64,000 nt of DNA from Yinghuangia seranimata (GCF_029953285.1 NZ_JASAOI010000040.1:1-64000); one strand, 5' to 3'. Positions 26,398-35,104 are shown, numbered from the stretch's first letter. Translations and numbers: made by a program. The notes: generated by a model not told the origin, from the letters alone.

Positions 26398-26868
26398 GTG
26401 ACCGCACGCTCGCCCCGCAGCGCGCTCATAGCCCTGCTCATCATCGTTCTCGCCGTGGTCTCGCTCGTCGTCTGGAAGCACAACCGCGACGACAAGGCCG
26501 CCCACACGCCGCCGCCCACGAGGACGTGGAGCCCGCCGCCGGACTTTCCCGACGAGCGCCCCGACTTCGCCGCGAAGCTCCTCGCGCACCTGAAGGCCGG
26601 CGCCTACGGCGCGAGCATCGAGAGCGCCAGCGTCACCGAGGTGAGCGATTCCGGCACCTACCAGGCCACGGTTCGGTTGAACCTGGACTTCGACGTCGAC
26701 CCCAACCGGGCGCACTCCACGGGCAACGCCGTCGGGATCGCGGCGGACGCTTTCGTGAGCGCAGACGAGTCGGTGAAGGTCCGGTTCATCGTCGTCGAGG
26801 ACGTCGCGGGCATGACCCTCGCGTTCGGGCGGGGCGTGGCCTCACCGGAGGCGACGTCGGAGACCTAG
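26398..26868 (+). CDS. Single-pass membrane-anchored hypothetical protein
   Basis: A 156-residue protein with an N-terminal transmembrane anchor (ALIALLIIVLAVVSLVVW), a proline-rich linker (THPPPTRTWSPPP-like) and an extracytoplasmic alpha/beta domain of about 100 residues (YQATVRLNLDFDVDPNRA). No family was recognised. The GTG start follows GAAGGAC. It is co-directional with the BLIP-like lipoprotein 157 bp upstream. Confidence 0.6.
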   Translation: MTARSPRSALIALLIIVLAVVSLVVWKHNRDDKAAHTPPPTRTWSPPPDFPDERPDFAAKLLAHLKAGAYGASIESASVTEVSDSGTYQATVRLNLDFDVDPNRAHSTGNAVGIAADAFVSADESVKVRFIVVEDVAGMTLAFGRGVASPEATSET

Positions 26869-26922
26869 TAGTGCTTCGTTAGGTGGGTTGGCAGGTCCAC
26901 GTGTGCGCGGTTTGCTGGGTGT

Positions 26923-27102
26923 ATGACGCCGGGGGAACTGTTGTTGTTGCGGGGGCGGTTGGAGTCGTTTGCGGCGGAGGTGTTCGCGCCGCTGCGGCGT
27001 GCGGACCAACGGGTGAAGGGGCGCGACCTGTCACGCGAACTGCTGTTGGACGGGCGGCGCAAGTCGATGCAGCCGATGGCCGGGCGGCCGGAGGTGGGGT
27101 GA
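26923..27102 (+). mobile_element. IS701-type transposase N-terminal fragment
   Basis: A 59-codon frame with SFAAEVFAPLRRADQRVKG and LLLDGRRKSMQPMAGR, which is the conserved N-terminus of IS701-family transposases. It stops after that motif, and the rest of the gene is gone. The AT-richer sequence 26869-26922 directly upstream (GTGCTTCGTTAGGTGGG) may be the left IS end. Confidence 0.75.
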
Positions 27103-27109
27103 ACCCGAG

Positions 27110-27640
27110 CTCGGCGGCGGTGTCGCGCAGGTAGGCGATCGCGCGCCGCACCCGGCTCTCTTACTCAGTTCGGTGGCCTTGAGCAACTGGTGCATGTGCA
27201 GGTCCGCGGGCCGCGCCTCGATCCACGCGACGCGGACCGGCTGGCCGCTCACATTGGGCGGAAGTGCCCGCGCAGGCCCTCGTGAAACTGCCGTGAGTTG
27301 TCGAACTGGGCGGTGTTGACCGCGTCCCGGGCACCGGGGTCGGCCATCGTCTGGCGGGCGACCGCCGGGCGGCGTAGCAGCTCGGCCACGACCTCGGCGG
27401 CCGTGTCCGGGTCCTCGAACTGGACCTTGTTGACGACCTGCTTGGCCGCCGTGTCGCTCATTGCTGCGGCCGCGACCGCCCGACGCCGCAGCAGGTCCGC
27501 AGTAGCGTGCGCGGCGACAGAGTCGTCGCGGGCCAGGGTCGCGGATCCTCTCGACCTTTTCCTGCGTGGTCGACGGGTTGACCACCCGCTGCCCGACCAC
27601 GCGCTGACGCCTCCGGCCCGACTCATGCAGCACGGGCGGG
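27110..27640 (-). pseudogene. Decayed regulatory-type gene (DUF6192-like), frameshifted
   Basis: Minus-strand pieces in different frames read GQRVVNPSTTQEKVERIRD, LARDDSVAAHATADLLRRRA and LLRRPAVARQTMADP, then QPVRVAWIEARPADLHMHQ. I recall this order from actinobacterial HTH proteins now grouped as DUF6192, but the assignment is from memory. Two short tandem repeats of the form LLRRxAVAxxxMxDxxAxxxVN are visible. No single frame covers the gene and the N-terminal HTH part is absent. Confidence 0.4.
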
Positions 27641-27655
27641 GCAGCATGATCATCC

Positions 27656-27913
27656 GTGTTTGCTCGTCTGCCCTACCTCGCTGTCACGAACGCGTTCGCC
27701 GCGCTGCGGCTGCTCCCGATGAGCGACCGCGCCAAGGACGCCGAGATCCTGGCATTGCACAACGAACATCGGCCGCACCGGGCCCTCCAGCAGGCGGCGC
27801 CACTACGCGAGGTCCCCGGAACGATCACCGATCCCGACCGGATCGCGCACCTCGACACGCGCCGACACGACCGACTCGGGGGCGCACTCCACGAGTACCG
27901 ACATGCCGCGTGA
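27656..27913 (+). mobile_element. Integrase-core transposase remnant (relic 3)
   Basis: An 85-codon frame that joins the transposase N-terminus (LPYLAVTNAFAALRLLPMS ... KDAEILALH) directly to its C-terminus (NEHRPHRALQQAAPLR ... GGALHEYRHAA). About 220 central codons, including the whole DDE domain, are missing. It keeps the same two ends as relics 1 and 2 and abuts the broken phage-tail gene that follows. Confidence 0.8.
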
Positions 27914-27918
27914 CGTGC

Positions 27919-28779
27919 ATGGACGTATTTGTCGGCACCTACAGGGTCATCATCCAACCCGGGCCGACCGGCCTGGATATGCCCCTGCCGTCGCCGGCCC
28001 TCGAGGAGGGCGCCTTGCAGATCGGGGCGACCGTCCAGGGTCCGCTACACATCACGAACGATGCAGTTCGCCCTTGCCCTGGTCGCACCGACCCGGGAGG
28101 CGTTCATCAAACTGCGCCGCGACCTGCGGCGCGCCCTGGACCCCCAGCGCGGAACCGTCATCGTCGCCATCGCCGAACCGGACGGCAACAGCTGTTGATA
28201 CCAGGCGTATTACAACGGCGGGTTCGAAGAGGACGAGGGGACGGACAGCGCGGGCCGCACCTGGTCCAAGATCGGCGTGCAGCTCCTCGCAACAGATCCC
28301 TTCTGGTACGGGCAGGAACAGCGCCTTCGGTTCGGGATGGTTGCCGGCCCACCCTTCCTCACCTATACCAGCGGCGCGACCATGTTCCTGCTGTTCCCGG
28401 TGCGTATCAGCCCCTCCCTGCTGCTGGGCGGCCAAGCCATCGACGTGACACCGAGGCCGCCACCTGGCCCATGTGGCGGTTCACAGGTCCGTTCGGCGCC
28501 GCACCGCGCCTGTTGAACCGCACCACCGGTCAGACGCTGACCGTCCATGCGACGGTGCGGGTCGGTGACGTCCTGGAGATCGACACTCGGCCTGGCCGCA
28601 AACGCGTCGAGCTGCTGCCCGGCGGAACCGGCCCCGGTGTGAACACCTGGCCCGCGGTCGGTTCCGCCGCCATGTGGCCGCTGGTTGGCGGACCCGACCT
28701 CATCGAGGTCTCCGCCGCCGTCGCCTCCCCGTCTTCCTCCATCGAACTCATCTATACGCCACGCTATTTGGGGCACTGA
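27919..28779 (+). pseudogene. Phage tail (Dit-like) protein, multiply frameshifted
   Basis: Pieces in different frames follow the order of a phage distal-tail family protein: VFVGTYRVIIQPGPTGLDM, then FIKLRRDLRRALDPQRGTV, then TWSKIGVQLLATDPFWYG, then LLNRTTGQTLTVHATVRVG, and the C-terminal LIEVSAAVASPSSSIELIYT. There are at least two frameshifts and a TGA at 28196-28198. The ATG at 27919 begins six bases after relic 3. It is a remnant of a prophage or phage-tail-like particle locus. Confidence 0.65.
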
Positions 28780-28792
28780 GTGGGCGCGATAG

Positions 28793-29269
28793 CTAGCCGG
28801 GGATGAGGCGTCCCCTCAGGGTGTAGACGCCGTTACTGCCGATGCCGAATTTGCCGGACGTCACGTACCAGAACGAAGGCACGCCGTTCCGGTTACGCAG
28901 GAGCCTGCACTCCACGGTGTAGGTGTAGTTCACCTCGCCTCCGATGTCGCATTTCCACTGGTACCAGCCGTCGTCGGGCGCCCAATACATTTCTTCCCGC
29001 CGGCTTCCGGGGACGGTCTGATACGTGTCCTCATTCCAGAGGAGAACCTGGGCGACGTAGGAGCCCCCCGTCAGCCAGATCGAACGGTTCTCGGTTTCGG
29101 CGTAGGCGGAGACCGAGGGCCTCGCGGTCAGGTAGAGAGTCCGCGAGATCTCCGCCCAACCCGCCGCCTGAGCGGGGCCGATCGACAACACGACGAGCGT
29201 CGCCGCAGCCATGAGCGCGATCCCGACCCTCTGCATGCTCCGCTTGATACGTCCTGCGCGCTTTATCAA
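28793..29269 (-). CDS. Secreted hypothetical protein
   Basis: A protein of up to 158 residues (147 if translation starts at ATG 29236). A signal peptide (VGIALMAAATLVVLSIGPAQAA) with an AQA-A cleavage site precedes a roughly 120-residue extracytoplasmic domain rich in Trp and Tyr, with two Cys (WKCDIGG and VECRLL) likely to form a disulfide. No family is recognised. It is oriented against the two broken phage-tail genes around it and is intact, so it may be cargo of the old element or an unrelated insertion. The TTG at 29269 and ATG at 29236 are both possible starts. Confidence 0.6.
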   Translation of the reverse strand: MIKRAGRIKRSMQRVGIALMAAATLVVLSIGPAQAAGWAEISRTLYLTARPSVSAYAETENRSIWLTGGSYVAQVLLWNEDTYQTVPGSRREEMYWAPDDGWYQWKCDIGGEVNYTYTVECRLLRNRNGVPSFWYVTSGKFGIGSNGVYTLRGRLIPG

Positions 29270-29628
29270 ACACCTGCCCCTTCGTGCGTCCTGCGAGCTT
29301 TGTCAACACCGGTCCCACAAGTCCTCGGCGCCGCCTGAGGTTTGGCTGAGCGACGCCAACAGGCCCGGCCGGTCAGGTCATTCCAACCGGATAACATGAC
29401 TACACCGGTTGGATCGAGTGGCGCAAGCCTACGAGAGGCGGTCATGCGTGAAAGGGCCGTTCAGGCCCGCGCCTTCAGCCCGTGACCTGGTCGGCGGGCT
29501 GCTGGCATCCGTGAGTTCGGAGGCGATGCTGGGCCAACTAGACGATGCCGCAACGATGTTCGTTCCGTGACCGACGCCAACGCAGACTGCGCCCGGATAG
29601 GCAACAGTTTCTGAAGGAGCTGCCGTAG
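29270..29628. other. Stretch without a recognised gene
   Basis: About 360 bp between the secreted protein and the second phage-tail remnant. It is slightly AT-richer than average (for example TAACATGACTACACCGG near 29391-29407) and probably contains the promoter of the minus-strand secreted protein. Short open frames here carry no recognisable motif. Confidence 0.35.
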
Positions 29629-30220
29629 TTGCGCCGTTTCCGGATTCTGGCCTGCGGCCCCGACCGCCAGCCCCTCGCCGACATCGACTCCTACCGCAAC
29701 GCATCCGTCATCCTGCGCGCCTCCCGGGTGTCCTCGTGGACGGTGACGATCCGCGCCGACGACCCCACTCCGATGCGGCATGCCCAGCTGTCGGCCGCGA
29801 CCCGTTGTCGATCGTCCTGGACGTGTGGCCAACCCGGGACCGTTCCAAGCATGTGCGGTTCTCCCGTGACGTCGGCAACCTCAAGAGCGCCCAGTACTCG
29901 TTTTCGGCGCCGAACGCGACGCAGATCATTACCGCGTCGAAAGCTGTAAACGGGCAGCCCGCCGATACGGGCCGCTGGTACCACGTCCAGGACTCTCCCG
30001 AGGCAGGCCCCGAGTGGGGCCAGCGGGTGGAGCGGTACACCGAACGCGACGACATCGACCGCCTCACGGTGTTCGACGGCAGCGATGCGAACTGGCGGCA
30101 GCTCGCCACGGCCCCGCGCGAGGAGTTCGAGGAGAACCGCGGCGGCGGCTACCTGTCGCTGACGCCGATCGACACCCAACAGATCCAATTGGGCCGGGAC
30201 TACTGGCCCGGCGACCTGGC
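29629..30220 (+). pseudogene. Phage tail (ReqiPepy6 Gp37-like) protein, frameshifted and truncated
   Basis: The TTG start at 29629 follows GAAGGAG and the frame begins RRFRILACGPDRQPLADID. Near 29795-29810 the frame shifts. It continues SIVLDVWPTRDRSKHVRFSR, TGRWYHVQDSPEAGPEWG and YLSLTPIDTQQIQLGRDYW, which fits the siphovirus ReqiPepy6 Gp37-like tail family. After GRDYWPGD it is joined without a stop to a protein-kinase fragment. Together with the Dit-like remnant it shows that a tail module once lay here. Confidence 0.65.
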
Positions 30221-30358
30221 TTCGATCCATGCTGCGGGCATCATTCACCGTGACATCAAGCCGGGGAACGTCATCCTTTCGCCGGACCCCGAGCAATACC
30301 AAGGCGGCACCTCAGGCACAGCATCGGATGTCTTCGCCTGGGGTGCCCTGCTCGCCTA
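30215..30358 (+). pseudogene. Serine/threonine kinase fragment fused to the phage-tail remnant
   Basis: In the same frame as the upstream tail remnant, LASIHAAGIIHRDIKPGNVI is the catalytic loop of a Hanks-type kinase (HRDxKPxN). It then skips the activation segment to PEQYQGGTSGTASDVFAWG, and a TAG stops the frame. Only about 48 residues of the roughly 260-residue kinase fold survive, with no glycine-rich loop and no DFG motif, so it is inactive. Confidence 0.75.
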
Positions 30359-30379
30359 GGCCGGAACCGGACGGCACCT

Positions 30380-31546
30380 CGCAGGTACCCGGACGACGCG
30401 GTCCGGCGCGGCGGGTTCGCCGACGAGGACGCCGCGCGGGCGGCGCTGCGGATGCCGTTGGACGGCGAGGCGTGCGGGTTCGACGCGGACCCGAACCAGC
30501 CCCTCGGCGAGTACCTGACGGTCTGGCTGGCGGAGAAGGAACTCAACCTCAAGCCGACGACGTTCGTCCGCTACCGCGACTACGTCACCAACGATCTCGT
30601 GCCGGGGCTGGGCAGCATCCGGCTTGATGGTCTGGGGCACCGTCAGATCTCCGCGTTCGGCCGCCGGCAGCTCGCCGCCGGCCGCGGGAAGACCACGCTG
30701 TACCGGTGCCTCGCGACGCTGTCGAGCGCGCTCGGTCATGCGGTGCGGCAGTACCGGCTCTCCTGCAACGCGGCGCGCCCGTCCGTCCTGCCGCAGCCGC
30801 GCAGCCCCGAGCGGGTCGTGTGGACCGCCGAGGAAGCCGCGAGGTTCCTCAAGCACTGCCACGCCACCGATCCCCTGATGGCGGACCTGTGTGAGCTGCT
30901 CATCGGAACCGGCATGCGCAAAGGCGAGGTGCTCGGCCTGCACTGGGACGACGTCCATCTCGACGAGGGCGTCCTCTACGTCCGCTACACACTCTCGGCG
31001 GTCAACAACACACGCTGGTGATCATCTCGCCCAAGACCCGCAGCAGCAGGACCTGGGTCGCGATCTCACCGCGGGTGGCCACCGCGCTCAAACACCGGGC
31101 CGCAGCCGCGCAAGGCAACGACGTCTCTCGCCGCCACACTGACCATCGCGCCTGGCGCCCCGCTCGTGGTGGTTTCCAAGACACTGCGACACCCGACACT
31201 GTCGACGATCGCGAACATCTACGCGCACCTGACGAGACCAGCGGCACGCGGCGCTGTCACCACCATCCAACGCGTCCTCGCCCAAGCGGAGCAGCATCTC
31301 GGCGGCCGACCGGCACACAAGGTCATCCCGACTGAGCCCCGAAGCTGGTTCCAGCAAGTCGCCGAACTGGTGCATTCCGAGCGCGAGACCACCATGCGAT
31401 CACCACACGAAGGCACACGGACCTCGACGGCTGATCTGGCTTTGCACGTAGGCAACTTCGGTAGTGCGCACCGACGGCCACCGCCGGAAGGCGACCACAC
31501 TGCGACCACCAGCCCACAGAACACCGGAAAGGCCACCCTCTCCTGA
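30380..31546 (+). pseudogene. int: Tyrosine integrase (phage integrase family), broken
   Basis: The first part contains the SAM-like N-terminal DNA-binding domain (LGEYLTVWLAEKELNLKPTTF) and the catalytic-domain start with the first catalytic Arg (LLIGTGMRKGEVLGLHWDDV). The frame breaks near 31015 (stop at 31019-31021). After another change, the C-terminal part VVSKTLRHPTLSTIANIYAHLTR with the presumptive Tyr nucleophile remains, but the HxLR region between is deleted. It ends 32 bp before a tRNA-Pro 3' fragment, the normal int-att layout of actinomycete integrative elements such as pSAM2. Confidence 0.8.
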
Positions 31547-31561
31547 CGGAGAGAACGGCCT
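31530..31561. terminator. Hairpin between int remnant and tRNA-Pro fragment
   Basis: AGGCC (31530-31534) with GGCCT (31557-31561) and CTCTCC (31538-31543) with GGAGAG (31548-31553) form a two-part stem with a TGAC loop, overlapping the end of the integrase frame. Confidence 0.5.
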
Positions 31562-31578
31562 CTGACCTGCGTCAACGC

Positions 31579-31623
31579 TGGTCGGGACGACAGGATTTGA
31601 ACCTGCGACCTCTTGCCCCCCAG
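31579..31623 (-). other. tRNA-Pro(GGG) 3' fragment, probable integrative-element attachment site
   Basis: On the minus strand the 45 bp read as the 3' half of a proline tRNA: anticodon loop CTGGGGG, stem GCAAG, variable loop, T arm GGTTCAAATCC, acceptor CGTCCCG and encoded CCA. The 5' half is absent on the other side (31624 onward does not pair), so it is not a functional tRNA. Actinomycete integrative elements of the pSAM2 type insert in a tRNA-Pro gene and carry such a fragment next to int, as here. Confidence 0.75.
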
Positions 31624-31819
31624 CGCGCCAGCGCCCGCAGCACCGTTCCGTGGCCGCGCAACCAGGCGTGCTTGCTGCCGTGCATCGCAACGGGCCTACC
31701 TCTGCGACGAGTTCTGAGGCCATGGTCACCGATCTACGTGAGACGCCGCAGGGCCTCGGGGAATCGTGGCACGAAACGCGCAGCCCGGGTGCTCGGGTGC
31801 GGGCGCGTCCGCAGGGGAG

Positions 31820-33442
31820 TCAACCCGCGAAGTCGTGGGTCATCCACACCGTTCCGTTCTTGTCCACTATTACGGCGATCCCGATGCGGTTGAAGTCCGC
31901 GTCGAGAAAGCCCGACTGGGCCGGGTTCGGCGTCGTGTCGGCTTCGTCGCGGACCATGCCGAGGGCCAGGCTCGCGGTCGTCTGGGAGCCGGTGGCCGGG
32001 CCGTCGGAGAAGTTGCACTCGCCGATGCGCGCCCACTTCACGCCGGCGGCGGTCTCCCGGGCGGCGAGGTTCGGTTCGTTGCCGCACTGCGATTGCTTGC
32101 CGCAGCCGGCGGCCACCAGGCGGACGTGGGCCAGCGCCGTGCCGTCCAGGGCGGCGACGCGCGTCAGCGGTGCCAAGCCCCGGCCGGCCCGAATGCGGTT
32201 GATGGAAGCGAGCACCTGGTCACCGACGTCAGACGGGCCGGGGACTGTGCGGGAGGCGGTAGGCGTGAGCGTGGGACGACCGCCCGTGGCCGCGACGGCG
32301 ACCGGAACGGCGGCCGGGACGGTAGTCGGGGTCGCCACCGGGACGGTGGGCGGATCCGCGATCGGAACGGTGAGCGGTTCCGTCGTCGGGCCGCCGGTCG
32401 TCACGCCATCGGCGGGCGGGCCGTCGGGCGCACCGACCCGGGCGGGTGGCCTCGCCGCCGTTCCGTTGTCGACGACGGCGATCGTCGCGCCGCCGACCGC
32501 GGCCACTGCGGCGATCACGGCTGCCGCCTTGAGCAGGCCGGTGTGCTTTGCGGTAGCCGTGGCGGCCACGCCGTTCTTCGCCGCCACGCCCGTCGTGTAC
32601 CCGGCCGCATGGCCCACCGCGCTCCCGCCGGAACCGTGGAGCAGTGCCGCCACAGCGGCGCCGAGCCCGACCGGAATCGGGACCAACGACAGGTAGGCCA
32701 GCAGCCGTTCGGCCGGGATCGCGTCCTCGGCGACGACTTCGCACCGGTCGCAGTCGCGTATGTGCCGGGCGAAGCGCTTCCGCCACAGCGGATCCGGCCG
32801 TCCGTGCCAGCGGAGGGCCACGTCGGCGAGTTCGGGGCAGCGCGGCCCCGCTTCCAGCGCACGGACGATGGCCCGCGACAGTTCCAGCTGCGCCTTCATC
32901 CGGGCGACGCGGACGGTCACCACGTGCGCATCGGTTTCCAGCGCATCGGCCAGTTCGGTCCGGGTCAGCTGCCCGGCCGCGACCAGCCACCAGAGCGACA
33001 GCAGGTGCCGGTCGTCGTCGCCGAGCCAGGCCGTGGCCCTGGCCACCTCGCGGCGCTGTCCGGACAGGCCCAGTTCCAGGATCGCCAGATCGGCGAAGTC
33101 GGCCCCGGGGTCGGCGATGTCGAGGGCTGACTCCAGGGGGGCCGGGTTCACGTGGCGCTGCCGGCCGTGGTGCCGCACCTGGTTCATGGCCACCGCCACC
33201 AGCCAGCTGCGGAACGAGCCCAGGTCGCGCAGGCCCGGCAGGCCGCGGACGACGCCGAGCATCGTCTCCTGCACCACGTCGTCGACGTCGCTGCCGCCGC
33301 GCAGCGCCCGGCCCACGATGTTGTAGACCAGCGGGAGATAGTCGCCGACGAGCCGGTCGAGCGCCTCCCGGTCGCCATCGCGGGCCGCCGCTATCAGACC
33401 TTGGTCAGTGAGCTGTTCCACCACACCTGCCCCCGAGCGCAC
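31820..33442 (-). CDS. ECF sigma factor fused to a membrane segment and CAP domain
   Basis: A 540-residue multi-domain protein. Residues about 10-190 are an ECF RNA polymerase sigma factor: region 2 with SDVDDVVQETMLGVVRGL and SFRSWLVAVAMNQVRHHGR, then region 4 with TRTELADALETDAHVVTVR. A short segment RHIRDCDRCE resembles part of an anti-sigma zinc finger. A hydrophobic stretch (LLKAAAVIAAVAAVGGATIAV, about 300-325) would span the membrane, followed by a Thr/Pro/Val-rich linker and a C-terminal CAP/SCP-PR1 domain (VLASINRIRAGRGLAPL ... MTHDF). The sigma part would be cytoplasmic and the CAP part outside, so the protein may sense an external signal directly. The first start is GTG 33442, with alternatives at 33424/33421. 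No separate anti-sigma gene is visible. Confidence 0.85.
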   Translation of the reverse strand: MRSGAGVVEQLTDQGLIAAARDGDREALDRLVGDYLPLVYNIVGRALRGGSDVDDVVQETMLGVVRGLPGLRDLGSFRSWLVAVAMNQVRHHGRQRHVNPAPLESALDIADPGADFADLAILELGLSGQRREVARATAWLGDDDRHLLSLWWLVAAGQLTRTELADALETDAHVVTVRVARMKAQLELSRAIVRALEAGPRCPELADVALRWHGRPDPLWRKRFARHIRDCDRCEVVAEDAIPAERLLAYLSLVPIPVGLGAAVAALLHGSGGSAVGHAAGYTTGVAAKNGVAATATAKHTGLLKAAAVIAAVAAVGGATIAVVDNGTAARPPARVGAPDGPPADGVTTGGPTTEPLTVPIADPPTVPVATPTTVPAAVPVAVAATGGRPTLTPTASRTVPGPSDVGDQVLASINRIRAGRGLAPLTRVAALDGTALAHVRLVAAGCGKQSQCGNEPNLAARETAAGVKWARIGECNFSDGPATGSQTTASLALGMVRDEADTTPNPAQSGFLDADFNRIGIAVIVDKNGTVWMTHDFAG

Positions 33443-33610
33443 CGCCGCCGAGCCCGGCTTCGGGCCGTAGGTCTCCTGTACAGGCCGAACGCGTCCGCGC
33501 CGTCTCCATCAAGCCCCCCACCACTGCTGCATGTCCCATGAATGATCAAGGATTGGCTTCGCGATCAAGTCTGCACTCTTTGTCCGAGGGAGAGTCCGCA
33601 CGTCCGGCGG

Positions 33611-34219
33611 CTAGGAGATGCTCAGGGATACGGGATGTCCGCTCACCGGCGGCAGGCACACCGACTTGCTGCACGCGGCGTAGCCGACGAGCAGCGTTGC
33701 CTCGCCGTGCTCGGCGACGGTGACGGGTAGGTCGACCGTCACCGGGCCGTCCGGGTACACGGGCAGCGTCAGGCCGGTTCCCTCCAGGGCCAGGGTGGTC
33801 GGCGCCGATTCCGCCGTCAGGGGCCCCGCCGCGGTCAACGCACCGCGAGTCGTCACGGAGACCGGCCGGCCGACGCCCTGGATGCCGCCGGCCGGCAGGT
33901 CGACGCTGTACAGGTGGAACCCGGCCCGGTCCGGTGTCAGCGTGGCGACGAGAGTGGCGTGCGTCGCGGCGCGGTCTTTGAGGCCGATAGTGACGGTCAC
34001 GCCCTGGTCGGAGAACTGGGCCAGGTGCAATGTCTCGGCCTTTCCAGCGCCGGATGCGCCTGAGCCGGGAGTGGTCGCAGCCGAGGCGGCGGACGTGCCG
34101 GCTGCGGCAGATGTCGCCGCGCCGGCCGCCGTGGTCGGTTGCGGTGTCGCTGCCGGGGCGCAGCTGGTGACGATGACGGCGAGTGCGCCGGCGGCCGCCG
34201 CTGAAAACGCTCTGCGCAT
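33611..34219 (-). CDS. nDsbD-like lipoprotein (thiol-disulfide exchange domain alpha)
   Basis: A 202-residue lipoprotein. The lipobox VIVTSC has Cys20; an Ala/Thr-rich linker follows to about residue 65, then a beta-rich domain ending VGYAACSKSVCLPPV. The C-x3-5-C-LPP arrangement is the redox pair of the N-terminal (alpha) domain of DsbD/ScsB transmembrane thiol reductases. It would receive electrons at the outer membrane face and pass them to secreted partners. It is divergent from the thioredoxin-TlpA-CcdA operon across a 159-bp region with an 11-bp inverted repeat, so together they make a disassembled DsbD. Confidence 0.78.
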   Translation of the reverse strand: MRRAFSAAAAGALAVIVTSCAPAATPQPTTAAGAATSAAAGTSAASAATTPGSGASGAGKAETLHLAQFSDQGVTVTIGLKDRAATHATLVATLTPDRAGFHLYSVDLPAGGIQGVGRPVSVTTRGALTAAGPLTAESAPTTLALEGTGLTLPVYPDGPVTVDLPVTVAEHGEATLLVGYAACSKSVCLPPVSGHPVSLSIS

Positions 34220-34276
34220 CAGGTCGCTCCTAGATGGGGGTTCCGTTCGCCTAGGAGTTGCAGGGCCGCTGCCGGG

Positions 34277-34309
34277 GTCACAGTTTTTTGCCGACCCGAA
34301 AACTGTGAC
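34277..34309. promoter_or_regulatory. Perfect 11-bp inverted repeat between divergent redox genes
   Basis: GTCACAGTTTT (34277-34287) and AAAACTGTGAC (34299-34309) form perfect arms around an 11-nt spacer. TGCCGAC (34289-34295) could alternatively pair with GTCGGCA at 34310-34316. It is central in the intergenic region of the nDsbD-like gene and the thioredoxin operon. An operator for a regulator controlling both directions is the simplest reading; an alternative is an RNA switch or attenuator because of the overlapping pairings. Confidence 0.55.
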
Positions 34310-34378
34310 GTCGGCAGCCGTGGCTCATCTCCCCTTCCCAGAGACACCCGGTCTCCACGTCAGGACAGGAGTCACATC

Positions 34379-35104
34379 TTGCCGAAAGCGCTAGCGGCCC
34401 TCGCGATCAGCACGCTTGTTGCCGCGCTCTCCGGCTGCGCCCCGTCCGGCGCGCCGCAGTCGGCCTCGGCGCCGGTATCGGCGCCGGCCGCGTCGGCCGG
34501 TGCGCCGGGCACCGGCACCGCTCCCCCGACCGTCACCGCCGTGACACCTTCGCCCTCGGACCTGTCGTCCACGACGAGCACGCCGTCCTCCACCCCGCCG
34601 AGCAAGGGTTCGGCCGCGACGAGCAAGCCCCCGACCACAGCCGGCAGTTCCCGTACGTCCGCCGCGTCTTCGGCGCCCGCGCGTCCGAGCACCGGCCGTC
34701 CGCAGCCGCCGGGCGCTCCCCTGCCCTCGATCGGCTACGACCCCAAGGCAGACTCCAAGGCCCAGATCGCCGCCGCCCGCGCCGCGGCCAAGGCCGACAA
34801 CCGCAAGGTGCTCCTCGAATTCGGCGCCGACTGGTGCGGCAACTGCGTCGCCTTGGACAAGACCCTCCACGACCCCTCGGTCCAGGCCGAGTTGGTATCC
34901 GCGTACCACCTCGTCCAGATCGACGCCGACACCCACGGCGATCTGCTGTCGCAGTACGCGCCCAGCAACTCGGGCGGCTACGGCCTGCCCGTCATCGTCA
35001 TCCTCAATCCTGACGGCAGTACGCGCGTCGACACGGACAAGACCGGCAACCCGGGCCTGGGTGTGTCCTCCTTCCTGGCATTCCTGAAGAAGTGGGCCGC
35101 ATGA
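34379..35104 (+). CDS. Thioredoxin-like lipoprotein (DsbD-gamma type)
   Basis: A 241-residue lipoprotein with lipobox VAALSGC, a long Ser/Thr/Pro linker (about 22-115) that would span the cell wall, and a thioredoxin-fold domain with active site DWCGNC (CxxC). Its C-terminal part GLPVIVILNPDG carries the cis-Pro. It most resembles the gamma domain of DsbD (thioredoxin_7/DUF255-like). The TTG start at 34379 follows CAGGAG. It is first in an operon with the TlpA-like gene (ATGA overlap) and ccdA. Confidence 0.85.
   Translation: MPKALAALAISTLVAALSGCAPSGAPQSASAPVSAPAASAGAPGTGTAPPTVTAVTPSPSDLSSTTSTPSSTPPSKGSAATSKPPTTAGSSRTSAASSAPARPSTGRPQPPGAPLPSIGYDPKADSKAQIAAARAAAKADNRKVLLEFGADWCGNCVALDKTLHDPSVQAELVSAYHLVQIDADTHGDLLSQYAPSNSGGYGLPVIVILNPDGSTRVDTDKTGNPGLGVSSFLAFLKKWAA

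Noticed and set aside
31579..31623. A functional tRNA-Pro gene
   Set aside because: Only the 3' half from the anticodon loop to CCA is present; the 5' half, including the D arm and the 5' acceptor strand, is missing.
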